Assembly: GCA_021629085.1 (NCBI GenBank)
Contig: JAJXRJ010000030.1
Coordinates: forward strand, 6,400-25,415
Reading direction: 5' to 3'
Origin: Oscillospiraceae bacterium
GTDB lineage: Bacteria > Bacillota > Clostridia > UMGS1810
DNA: 19,016 nt
Position 1 is the stretch's first letter. Every line of letters begins with the position of its first letter. The notes beneath the pieces are model-generated. The model was not told the DNA's origin, did not search any database, and saw nothing but the letters and a program-made list of their open reading frames with translations. Position numbers and translations under genes: made by a program. Positions 1-7,062 of the stretch are shown piece after piece.

Positions 1-1341
1 CAAAATTTCTGCAACTTTTTCGCTGTAGTCTACAATTTCCGCATTCCTAGGCAAAGGCTCCTTGTATAGGAAACTAAACGTTTGAAAAACAAGCGCATCT
101 TCGCTTTCGGAGGTTTTTGGAATTTCTGCAATATTAGAATTTTCATTCAGCACACTGTCAGTTACAATTTTAGAATTATAAGCCTTATTCACAATATTAT
201 GCTGTTCTACAAACACCCGGTTTGCATTCAGCCTTAACCCGGTACCCAAAGTTGCAGCGGTCAAATTCACTTTATAAAAAGCGCCCGGTTCCGCGATAAA
301 CCGGTTGGCATACTCCGCTGCATCCTTATTAAACTCCAGCTTCCCGCCGTCGTCCAGCTTATACGCATTCACACCGTCTACATTTACAGAAGTTGCGCCG
401 GTCGTTGTCATACGCACGCCAAACGGCTGTAAATCCGCATCATCGATCGGGTCATTATCGTCCTGCACAACCTCTACCGTGATACCGTTGATGTAGAGAT
501 ATTCATTATCAACAGCTGGCTTAAATTCCATGCTCAGTTCAGATGTATGAAGTTCGGACGGGCGGATGCCCTGATAGGTAACCTGCACCCATTCTTTCAC
601 CGGTGGTTTTACAGCCCCATTCGTTCCCCCAATTGAAGAGGTAGCGCCAGCATCAATATTGCCCGACGTACTTATTGTTCCATCCGCATTGTGCGGGCGG
701 GGCTCATACAAAGCGAGCGTAATATTTCTTGATTCCTCTGCATCCAGATACAGATACATGGTAATATTGTAGGTTTTATTTAAATCCTTTACTGTCATAC
801 CATGATCGGGGTTAAAAATATTCATCAATTTTACACGGCCAGAATAAGTCTGCGTATGATCAGGGCTGAATCCAAAAATGGACTGCCCGGCCGGGAATTC
901 TCCATTTTGATCCGGGAATTCTTCTGAAACTTCTACTGCCTTATATCCGGAGCCCGTAGAACCGCCATGTTCAAAATCCACACCTTGTTTAAAATAGCCA
1001 GTATAAGGGATTTCTTTAATAATTCTCGCCGGGTCTGGTGTGTACTTAGAAAAATCTGTACTAAACTCAACCTTAAAATCTCCCTCGGCATCCGATTCTA
1101 AAGGAAGAGTGTTTTCACCCGTTTCTGCTCCGGGATATGTAATATCCAAAGATTCATCGGTAGCAGGCCCAGCCTCCCCGGCAATTGCCTCGTCCCCGAG
1201 GTCGACCAGTGTTAAAGCTTCCGATTCGTCGGCAACTACTTCGTCAACGATAATCGGCGCCTCTGCAAATACGGTCATAGCACCGCATAACACAGTTAGC
1301 AGATAAAAAGCACATAGAAAAACTGACAATACTTTTTTCAC
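1..1341 (-). CDS. Large secreted protein of unknown function, C-terminus cut off by window edge
   Basis: 447 codons are visible, with no stop before the window edge, so the protein is longer. The start is GTG at 1341. AAGGAGG lies 7 nt upstream, and the next GTG upstream is followed at once by a stop. Residues 1-26 form a signal peptide (KK near the N-terminus, a hydrophobic core, then VFA before EAP). Residues 27 to about 90 are acidic and low in complexity, like a linker. The remainder is rich in beta-type sequence with alternating hydrophobics and many Asn, Asp, Gly and Thr, as in surface or carbohydrate-binding beta-sandwich proteins. I see no catalytic motif and do not recognise the family. 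The gene has its own promoter with tandem palindromes, and lies next to a secreted esterase-like gene, so a role in glycan use outside the cell is plausible but unproven. Confidence 0.85.
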   Translation of the reverse strand, partial: MKKVLSVFLCAFYLLTVLCGAMTVFAEAPIIVDEVVADESEALTLVDLGDEAIAGEAGPATDESLDITYPGAETGENTLPLESDAEGDFKVEFSTDFSKYTPDPARIIKEIPYTGYFKQGVDFEHGGSTGSGYKAVEVSEEFPDQNGEFPAGQSIFGFSPDHTQTYSGRVKLMNIFNPDHGMTVKDLNKTYNITMYLYLDAEESRNITLALYEPRPHNADGTISTSGNIDAGATSSIGGTNGAVKPPVKEWVQVTYQGIRPSELHTSELSMEFKPAVDNEYLYINGITVEVVQDDNDPIDDADLQPFGVRMTTTGATSVNVDGVNAYKLDDGGKLEFNKDAAEYANRFIAEPGAFYKVNLTAATLGTGLRLNANRVFVEQHNIVNKAYNSKIVTDSVLNENSNIAEIPKTSESEDALVFQTFSFLYKEPLPRNAEIVDYSEKVAEIL

Positions 1342-1377
1342 ACTTAATCCTCCTTGTATGATTTAGTAAATCGTTAA

Positions 1378-1407
1378 TTTAGGTGTGAAAAACCCCAAGA
1401 ACCTAAA
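1378..1407 (-). promoter_or_regulatory. Small hairpin in the 5' UTR of the secreted-protein gene
   Basis: On the minus strand TTTAGGT and ACCTAAA form a perfect 7-bp stem around a 16-nt loop. It lies between the predicted transcription start (about 1430) and the Shine-Dalgarno site (1349-1355). No T-tract follows, so it is not an obvious terminator. It could stabilise the mRNA or be chance in AT-rich DNA. Confidence 0.3.
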
Positions 1408-1435
1408 AAGGCATAATACACACCCTACCGACTTT

Positions 1436-1464
1436 ATTATACATGATATTTTTTGAAATTTCAC
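1436..1464 (-). promoter_or_regulatory. Promoter of the secreted-protein gene
   Basis: On the minus strand a perfect -10 TATAAT (1436-1441) lies 17 bp from a weak -35 GTGAAA (1459-1464), which matches TTGACA at four of six positions. A weak -35 with a perfect -10 suits an activator-dependent promoter. The tandem palindromes at 1464-1499 abut the -35. The predicted 5' UTR is about 90 nt. Confidence 0.6.
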
Positions 1465-1499
1465 TATAATTTTTATAGAAATCGCTATAATTTTTATAG
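1464..1499. repeat. Two identical 15-bp palindromes 21 bp apart (operator candidate)
   Basis: CTATAATTTTTATAG occurs at 1464-1478 and again at 1485-1499, so the copies are 21 bp apart, two helical turns. Each copy is an inverted repeat (CTATAA, 3 nt, TTATAG on the minus strand). The first copy touches the -35 of the promoter at 1436-1464. This layout is typical of paired binding sites for a transcription activator; AraC-type regulators are one family that uses direct repeats with about 21-bp spacing beside a -35. On the plus strand each copy also contains TATAAT, so the sites could overlap a divergent promoter, although no good plus-strand -35 is visible. No regulator gene lies in the window. 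Confidence 0.5.
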
Positions 1500-1712
1500 T
1501 CTTTTGGAAGTTTTCAACCTAAAATTTCCATGGATTTTGCACGGTTTCAACAAAAAACAGGATCTTCACCCACAGGGCTTTGTTGAAAAGTTCTATTTCA
1601 AGCGGTTCCAATCAGATGCAGCCGCTTGTAGGCACATGCCGGCTTTCCCCAACTCCGGCCTTAAATGTATACAAACGCGAACGCGGAAAAATTCCGGTTC
1701 GCGTTTTGTGTT
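1500..1712 (+). ncRNA. Candidate structured RNA: four inverted repeats in series in a gene-free gap
   Basis: This describes the rest of the 403-bp gap between the two secreted-protein genes. No credible coding frame is visible. Four inverted repeats follow one another. IR1 is TTTCAACAAA/TTTGTTGAAA (1545-1588), a perfect 10 bp with a 24-nt loop. IR2 is CAAGCGG/CCGCTTG (1599-1628). IR3 is GCCGG/CCGGC (1638-1659). IR4 is the long hairpin at 1673-1706. IR2 extends by a U-G and a U-A pair only if the plus strand is the RNA, and IR4 is followed by a T-rich tail only on the plus strand. Both hints favour a plus-strand transcript, but no strong plus-strand promoter is seen. It matches no riboswitch or small RNA that I recognise. 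It could instead be degenerate DNA or the 3' UTR of the esterase gene. Confidence 0.25.
1673..1712. terminator. Long hairpin terminator, possibly bidirectional
   Basis: AAACGCGAAC (1673-1682) pairs perfectly with GTTCGCGTTT (1697-1706). Inside it, CGGAA/TTCCG adds 5 bp around a 3-nt loop, with one bulged G. The plus strand continues TTTTGTGTTTCT, a usable U-rich tail. The minus-strand tail is poor. It lies about 40 bp past the stop of the esterase-like gene, so it probably ends that transcript too, or protects it from convergent transcription. Confidence 0.55.
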
Positions 1713-1744
1713 TCTATCCTATTATCTGCCAAAACGGTTTCCTT

Positions 1745-3226
1745 CTATTGAATATACGCTTTCAGTTCGCTGTCCGACTGCGCAAGCAGATCGATAATCA
1801 TCTGTGCCACATGCTGCGCACCTGCCTTATTAAAATGCGTGGTGTCCGCAGAGTTAAAATACTTGGTACGAAGCTCATCATAGGGAATTTTTGAAAATTC
1901 CTCATACATGGTGGCATTTAAGTCCAGGCTGACAGCATCATTTGCTGCCGCAATCTCTTTCATCCATTTTGCACGGTCTGAAAACCCTTGTACAATCGGG
2001 TTTTGGCTGATGGTGATGGTTGGCGTGATAAAGATGATGGTTGCGCCCGCCGCTTTTGTGTCATCCGCAAATTTTTGCAAATTGGCTCTATACTGCGCCT
2101 CATCCGTTCTTTTTGAATCATCAGAAGCTGTGTCGTTGATGCCCAGTGAAACCATCACGTAATCGCCGGGGCGGATGTCTTCCACAGTTCTTTCCCAAAG
2201 GCCGGTATCCATATAGGATTTTGTACTATATCCGGAAACAGCCGTGTTGTTCACCGTAATTTTGTCGCTGAGCAAGTCGCCGATATAGGTGCCCCACCCC
2301 TGTCTTTCCGAATTTTCTGCATAGTCTGTCACAATGGAGTCACCCACCAAATGCAAGGTAAACTCCGTCGGGTCATATTTTATCGGTTCCGCAAGAGAAG
2401 CCAGTGCGCCATTCCACAAAAATGCCCGCAGATACTGCCCATCTTCTAAAGAGACGTCCATCTGTGCATCCACGTTCATCGGGAATGTGCTATCGTTGTC
2501 AAATTCCACATAATCGGACGACACCACATTCTTTAAAGCGCTCCCCTCATACATCGCCAAAATAACTTTGCATTGCTGTGGTTCGTTTTGCGCACTCCGA
2601 TAATCTGTAATGGTGCCGACTGCCTGGTATCCAGACTGTGTGGCCACAATTTCCAGGCCTGCTGCTGGTGCACCGTCCAAAAGCTCTATGGTGATGTCAT
2701 CCACATAGTAGGCTTCAATTAACGGATTGTTGTTCTCCTGCTGTACCGCCAGCATTGCATACGCCTTATCCGTCACTTCATATGTAAACTCCACCTTGGT
2801 CCAGTCCGTCTTATTGGCTTCAACACTTGTACCGCCTACAGGGGTGGTTCCGTCATCTATCGTTGCCACCAAGATGTTGCCTGAATCTGGAGTTGCCGAA
2901 TCGGCAATTTTGACATAAGCCGTCACCTTATATTGGCTGCCCACTGCAATGTTTGGAAACAGCTCTCTAATTTTAATACGGTCATACGTGTTTTTCCGTC
3001 CGCCCACCCACAGGCTTTGCCCGGATTCTCCCCGGTATTGTGTGTTGTCCAGTTTAACATTATTTATGCTTTGTGAGCCGCCAACTGAAATGTTTCTCCT
3101 CACATCACTCGCTGTCCAGTCATCAAACGTCAGCGTAGTGCCGGCAGCTGAGACAGTCATCGTAAAACTGACAAGCAAGCTGCAAACCATACAAACAATT
3201 ACAGCCAAAGATAACCCTTTTTTCAT
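1745..3226 (-). CDS. Secreted SGNH-family esterase with N-terminal carbohydrate-binding-like domain
   Basis: 493 aa from ATG at 3226. That start has an AGGAGAGGAG Shine-Dalgarno and opens a signal peptide (residues 1-28, ending VSAA). A longer in-frame start at 3313 lies upstream of the -10 box, so it is unlikely. Residues about 30-185 look like a CBM4/9-type jelly roll. About 190-285 is a second beta domain. About 288-493 is an SGNH hydrolase resembling rhamnogalacturonan acetylesterases (CE12). Its blocks are GDS with nucleophile Ser297, VSGYS with oxyanion Gly332, GIND with Asn364, and DTTH with Asp461 and His464 completing the triad. The likely reaction is removal of acetyl groups from a plant polysaccharide such as pectin outside the cell. 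The esterase fold is well supported; the substrate is inferred. Confidence 0.88.
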   Translation of the reverse strand: MKKGLSLAVIVCMVCSLLVSFTMTVSAAGTTLTFDDWTASDVRRNISVGGSQSINNVKLDNTQYRGESGQSLWVGGRKNTYDRIKIRELFPNIAVGSQYKVTAYVKIADSATPDSGNILVATIDDGTTPVGGTSVEANKTDWTKVEFTYEVTDKAYAMLAVQQENNNPLIEAYYVDDITIELLDGAPAAGLEIVATQSGYQAVGTITDYRSAQNEPQQCKVILAMYEGSALKNVVSSDYVEFDNDSTFPMNVDAQMDVSLEDGQYLRAFLWNGALASLAEPIKYDPTEFTLHLVGDSIVTDYAENSERQGWGTYIGDLLSDKITVNNTAVSGYSTKSYMDTGLWERTVEDIRPGDYVMVSLGINDTASDDSKRTDEAQYRANLQKFADDTKAAGATIIFITPTITISQNPIVQGFSDRAKWMKEIAAANDAVSLDLNATMYEEFSKIPYDELRTKYFNSADTTHFNKAGAQHVAQMIIDLLAQSDSELKAYIQ

Positions 3227-3259
3227 CAATAATTCTCCTCTCCTGCAAAGAATAATTTT

Positions 3260-3265
3260 ATTATA
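3260..3265 (-). promoter_or_regulatory. -10 box of the esterase gene
   Basis: A perfect TATAAT on the minus strand lies 33 bp upstream of the ATG at 3226, in a very AT-rich stretch. No good -35 is found at 16-18 bp. This suggests either an activator-dependent promoter or one resting on the -10 alone. Confidence 0.45.
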
Positions 3266-3339
3266 CCATATATAAAGAAGAAAGTACATTCTTTTTTTGC
3301 TTTTTTCCAGCATCTTTTATTCTTTTTTTGTCAAAGGGA

Positions 3340-3370
3340 TAAGATAAAACGCCGAGAAACCTCCCGGCGT
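3340..3370 (-). terminator. Terminator after the polysaccharide deacetylase gene
   Basis: On the minus strand ACGCCG pairs with CGGCGT, with GAG/CTC closing near a GTTT loop and a small bulge, followed by TTTTATCTT. It starts 7 nt past the TGA at 3377-3379. It separates the leuS/deacetylase transcript from the esterase gene. Confidence 0.75.
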
Positions 3371-3376
3371 CTTACC

Positions 3377-4147
3377 TCATTGCAGATTTGCATTTTTTTC
3401 AATATGATTTAATAATTGCTCACCTGTCATAGTGCCCCAGATTGTAAGCCGTTTTAACGCGGTCACCCCGTCCTCCTTGCGGTTGACGTCTTTATCTCCC
3501 ACGCGGCTTAGCACCTCAAAGCCAGCTGCCAAAACCATAGAGTCGGAATAATCGCTCACATGGCCATAAGGATAGGCAAACAAAGTACAAGGCCGCGAAA
3601 GATTGCTCTCAATGAGATATTTGGACATTCTGGCCTCATAAATGGTCTCTTCCGGTGTCAGCGTGGAAAAATCACGGTGCGAATGCGAGTGGCTGCCAAT
3701 GGTGATGACCCCGCTGTCCTCCATCTCCTTTGCCTGTTCCCAAGTAAAGTGCGGATAGGTCCCCATCTGATTCCCCACGGTTGAAGTAATGACAAAAATA
3801 GTAGCCTTCATGCCAAACTGCTTTAAAATGGGATACGCATACGTGTAGTTGCTCTCGTACCCATCGTCAAACGCGATAATAATCGGTTTTTCGGGAAGCG
3901 GCGTGCCATGCTCCACATAGTCTTGATACTGTGCATAGGAAATGGTGACGTAACCTGCATTGTTGAGCGCTTGCATCTGCTCGGTAAACATGGCCGGCGA
4001 AATATTCAGAAGCTTTTGGTGCGCATCATATTGTTCTGCAACATTGTGATATAGAAGAATCGGTACATAAACTGGTTCCTGCGCATATGCGGTCATAGAC
4101 AGAAGCATGACTGTAGTCAGGATAACAATCAGTATTTTTTTATGCAT
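3377..4147 (-). CDS. Secreted polysaccharide deacetylase (NodB homology domain)
   Basis: 256 aa; the ATG at 4147 follows a GGAGGAAAAGGA Shine-Dalgarno. Residues 1-22 are a signal peptide ending AYA. The body is one NodB-type carbohydrate esterase 4 domain. ILLYHNV is at 30-36. Motif 1, AFDDG (92-96), supplies the catalytic-base Asp94 and metal-binding Asp95. Motif 2, HSHSH (153-157), supplies metal-binding His153 and His157. Motif 3 is FAYPYG (190-195). These enzymes remove N- or O-acetyl groups from peptidoglycan, chitin-like or other polysaccharides with a divalent metal. The substrate cannot be read from the sequence. The gene starts 51 bp after leuS with no terminator between them, so it may be cotranscribed with leuS, although its function suggests the cell surface. 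Confidence 0.9.
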   Translation of the reverse strand: MHKKILIVILTTVMLLSMTAYAQEPVYVPILLYHNVAEQYDAHQKLLNISPAMFTEQMQALNNAGYVTISYAQYQDYVEHGTPLPEKPIIIAFDDGYESNYTYAYPILKQFGMKATIFVITSTVGNQMGTYPHFTWEQAKEMEDSGVITIGSHSHSHRDFSTLTPEETIYEARMSKYLIESNLSRPCTLFAYPYGHVSDYSDSMVLAAGFEVLSRVGDKDVNRKEDGVTALKRLTIWGTMTGEQLLNHIEKNANLQ

Positions 4148-4198
4148 TTCCTTTTCCTCCGCTATATAGTCTGACGCGTTTTTTTAAAAACATGCAGA

Positions 4199-6655
4199 TT
4201 ACTTTACAACAATATTGACCAGCTTGCCCTTGACCACAATCACTTTGACAATGGTTTTTCCTTCCGTAAGCATGGAGATTCGCTCATTTTGCAAAGCAGT
4301 TTCTTGAATTTCAGCATCAGACGCGCCGTTTGGCACAAGTATTTTATCTTTTACTTTTCCATTGATTTGCAAAACAATTTCAATCTCATCCTGAATGAGC
4401 GCCGATTCGTCATAGCATGGCCAGCTTTGGTCATGTACGCTGCCTTTGCCGCCAACCATCTGCCACAATTCCTCTGTGACGTGCGGCACAAACGGTGCAA
4501 GCATCAAAATTAATTTTTTAATACAATCGCCTAAAAGCGCATTGTTTTGCCCTTCATAGGCGTACATGGCGTTTACCAGTTCCATAATACTGCTGATTGC
4601 CGTGTTGAAGTTAAAGCGTGCGCCAATGTCATCTGTCACCTTTTTCACCGTAGTATGCAGTGCGAACCGAAGTGCCTTGTCCGCAGCCAAAAGTCCTGTG
4701 GCATCCACATCGGACGCTTGTTTTGCCAACGCTTTGTGGTCGTCTACAAACCGGAACACCCGGTTTAAAAATTTATATGCGCCCTCTACGGCATTGTCAT
4801 TCCATTCCAAATCTTTTTCTGGAGGAGACGCAAATAAAATGAACAGCCGTGCGGTATCCGCACCATAGGACTCGATAATTTCTTCCGGGCTCACCACATT
4901 GCCCAGTGACTTGCTCATTTTTGCGCCGTCTTTTAGCACCATCCCCTGCGTGAGTAAATTATCAAACGGTTCGTCTACGCTAAGATAGCCCAAATCATGC
5001 AGCACCTTGGTGAAAAAGCGCGCATACAGCAAGTGCAAAATGGCATGCTCTACACCGCCGATATACTGGTCGACACCCATCCAGTAGTCAACCGCCTCTT
5101 TGGAAAATGGCATTTTGTCATTTTTGGGGTCGCAATAGCGCAGATAGTACCAGGACGAACACACAAACGTATCCATCGTATCAGTTTCCCGCCGTGCAGG
5201 GCCGCCGCACTTGGGGCAGGTGGCGTGCAGGAAGGATTCAGACTCGGTGAGCGGGGACTTTCCCACGCCGGTAAATTTCACATCGGTGGGCAGCTTGACT
5301 GGCAAATCTGCCTCTGGCACCGGCACCTCGCCGCAGTGTTCGCAGTAAAGGATGGGAATGGGCGCGCCCCAATAGCGCTGCCGGGAAATGAGCCAGTCGC
5401 GCAGGCGGTAGTTCACCTTCTTTTCGCCAATCCCCTTTTGCTCCATGTATTCGATAATTTTTGGCATGGCCTCTTTGTTGGTAAGGCCATCAAATTCGCC
5501 TGAGTTTATCATAATGCCCTCGGCCTCAAACGCCTCAGTGAGCGTACTGCCCGAAATCGGTTTTCCGTCAGGCGAAATCACCGGTTCAATCGGCAAATCA
5601 TACTGTTTTGCAAAGTCGAAATCGCGCTGGTCGTGCGCGGGCACAGCCATCACCACACCGGTACCATAGTCCATTAGCACATAGTTGGCAAGATACAGCG
5701 GCACCCGTTTGCCGGTCAGCGGGTTAATCACATACCGCCCGGTAAACACGCCTTCCTTTTTGGTGTCGGTCGACGTCCTTGTAATTTCATTCATAAACTG
5801 CATTTTATGGATAAACGCGCGGCATGCATCTTCGGTTTCACTGCCCGCAATGAGCCCCTCCACCAGAGGGCTTTCCGGCGCAATCACCATGAAGGTCACG
5901 CCAAAAATGGTATCAGGCCGGGTGGTGAACACGGTCAATTTTTCGTCCGAGCCTTCCACGTCAAAGGTCACCTGCGCGCCGTAGCTGCGGCCAATCCAAT
6001 TTGCCTGCATGGTTTTTACTTTATCCGGCCAGCCATCCAGCTTAGAAATGTCGTCCAAAAGCCGTCCTGCATAGTCGGTAATCTTAAAGAACCACTGTTC
6101 TAAATCCTTTTTGCCCACTTCGGTTTTGCAGCGCTCGCACGCACCGTTTACCACCTGCTCGTTTGCAAGCACCGTGTTGCACGAAGGGCACCAGTTCACA
6201 TAGGATTTCTTTTTATAGGCCAGGCCGTTTTTGTAAAGCAGCAAAAACAGCCATTGTGTCCACTTATAGTAATCCTCGCGGCAGGTGGCGCACTCGCGGT
6301 CCCAATCATAGCTCAGCCCCAACGACTTTAGCTGCCTGCGCATATTTTCAATGTTGTCTTTTGTCCATTCATACGGATGGATGCCGTGCTTAATCGCGGC
6401 GTTTTCCGCCGGAAGGCCAAAAGAATCCCACCCCATTGGATGCAGCATGTTGTAACCATTCATCTTTTTAAAACGCGCTACTACGTCGCCGATGGAATAG
6501 TTGCGCACATGCCCCATGTGCAGATTCCCGGATGGATAGGGAAACATTTCCAGCGCGTAATATTTTGGCTTTTCATTTTTTTCAATGCGAAACGCACCGG
6601 ATGCTTCCCATGCGGCCTGATGTTTTTTTTCTATCTCAGCGGCATTGTAATTCAT
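4199..6655 (-). CDS. leuS: Leucyl-tRNA synthetase
   Basis: 818 aa from ATG at 6655. This is a normal bacterial length, and the start overlaps the rsfS stop as ATGA. In-frame ATGs further up (6664, 6736) lie inside rsfS. The protein charges tRNA-Leu with leucine. Visible landmarks are HMGH (46-49) in PYPSGNLHMGH, and a zinc site CPSC (156-159) with CERC (173-176). The CP1 editing domain has TTRPDTIFG (244-252) and HDQRDFDF (341-348), including the conserved editing Asp345. A second cysteine set is at CEHC (about 438) and CPKC (about 480). KMSKS is at 579-583, followed by the anticodon-binding and C-terminal domains. All catalytic and editing signatures are intact. It is the last gene of the yhbY operon, and no T-box leader lies in front of it or of the operon. 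Confidence 0.98.
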   Translation of the reverse strand: MNYNAAEIEKKHQAAWEASGAFRIEKNEKPKYYALEMFPYPSGNLHMGHVRNYSIGDVVARFKKMNGYNMLHPMGWDSFGLPAENAAIKHGIHPYEWTKDNIENMRRQLKSLGLSYDWDRECATCREDYYKWTQWLFLLLYKNGLAYKKKSYVNWCPSCNTVLANEQVVNGACERCKTEVGKKDLEQWFFKITDYAGRLLDDISKLDGWPDKVKTMQANWIGRSYGAQVTFDVEGSDEKLTVFTTRPDTIFGVTFMVIAPESPLVEGLIAGSETEDACRAFIHKMQFMNEITRTSTDTKKEGVFTGRYVINPLTGKRVPLYLANYVLMDYGTGVVMAVPAHDQRDFDFAKQYDLPIEPVISPDGKPISGSTLTEAFEAEGIMINSGEFDGLTNKEAMPKIIEYMEQKGIGEKKVNYRLRDWLISRQRYWGAPIPILYCEHCGEVPVPEADLPVKLPTDVKFTGVGKSPLTESESFLHATCPKCGGPARRETDTMDTFVCSSWYYLRYCDPKNDKMPFSKEAVDYWMGVDQYIGGVEHAILHLLYARFFTKVLHDLGYLSVDEPFDNLLTQGMVLKDGAKMSKSLGNVVSPEEIIESYGADTARLFILFASPPEKDLEWNDNAVEGAYKFLNRVFRFVDDHKALAKQASDVDATGLLAADKALRFALHTTVKKVTDDIGARFNFNTAISSIMELVNAMYAYEGQNNALLGDCIKKLILMLAPFVPHVTEELWQMVGGKGSVHDQSWPCYDESALIQDEIEIVLQINGKVKDKILVPNGASDAEIQETALQNERISMLTEGKTIVKVIVVKGKLVNIVVK

Positions 6656-7047
6656 TGCTCCCATTCCGTCCTTTCTAAATTGTCCTGCGGTTTTACAAGA
6701 TAGCCTGTAATGTCGGTCCTTTTCGCGTCCGACCACAGATGCTCTATGGAATAAAACTCCCGGGTTTCCCCGCTAAATATATGCACAATCACGCTGTCGT
6801 AGTCCATTAAGATCCAATATGCAGTGGAAAACCCCTCTTTCCCAAGCGGGCGGATGCCGTCCTCGCGGGACAGTTTTTCGTCCAGCTCATCGGAAAGCGC
6901 CTTAATCTGCGTGGTGGACGAACCGGTGCAAATGACAAAATAATCTGCCATGGTCGTAAGTTCGCGGATGTCCAACACTTCAATATCCTGCGCTTTTTTC
7001 GCATCCAGAAGGTGTACGATTTTTCCCATCAATTCTGTTGAAGTCAT
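6652..7047 (-). CDS. rsfS: Ribosomal silencing factor RsfS
   Basis: 131 aa; GAGGTGAT lies 3 nt before the ATG. RsfS binds ribosomal protein L14 on the 50S subunit and blocks subunit joining when nutrients are low. The family signatures are ELTTMADYFVICTGSS (about 29-44) and WILMDYDSVIVHIF (about 78-91). The protein is slightly longer than typical family members because of a C-terminal tail after the core. Its TGA overlaps the leuS ATG by 4 nt (ATGA), so leuS translation is probably coupled. It begins 15 bp after the LCP gene. Confidence 0.95.
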   Translation of the reverse strand: MTSTELMGKIVHLLDAKKAQDIEVLDIRELTTMADYFVICTGSSTTQIKALSDELDEKLSREDGIRPLGKEGFSTAYWILMDYDSVIVHIFSGETREFYSIEHLWSDAKRTDITGYLVKPQDNLERTEWEQ

Positions 7048-7062
7048 CCAATCACCTCTATT

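Noticed and set aside
1465..1491. Plus-strand TATAAT boxes within the two palindromes as a definite divergent promoter
   Set aside because: No acceptable -35 or extended -10 is found at either copy on the plus strand, so a promoter cannot be claimed and is mentioned only as a possibility.
1453..1797. Plus-strand open frame of 114 codons across the gap and the end of the esterase gene
   Set aside because: It has no Shine-Dalgarno, an odd Phe/Tyr/Arg-rich composition, runs through the hairpin at 1673-1706 and into the 3' end of a real gene on the other strand.
3227..3313. Longer N-terminus for the esterase gene starting at 3313
   Set aside because: It would place the -10 box inside the coding region and bury the signal peptide behind 29 extra residues. 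The ATG at 3226 has an excellent Shine-Dalgarno.
3329..3334. TTGACA on the minus strand upstream of the esterase gene
   Set aside because: No -10-like sequence lies 16-19 bp downstream, and the good TATAAT at 3260-3265 is far too distant to pair with it.
4997..5503. Plus-strand open frame of 168 codons
   Set aside because: It is antisense to the middle of leuS, with no ribosome-binding site or known motif.
6656..6736. Longer leuS N-terminus starting at 6736
   Set aside because: The added residues lie within rsfS and do not resemble leucyl-tRNA synthetase. The ATG overlapping the rsfS stop gives the family's normal start.
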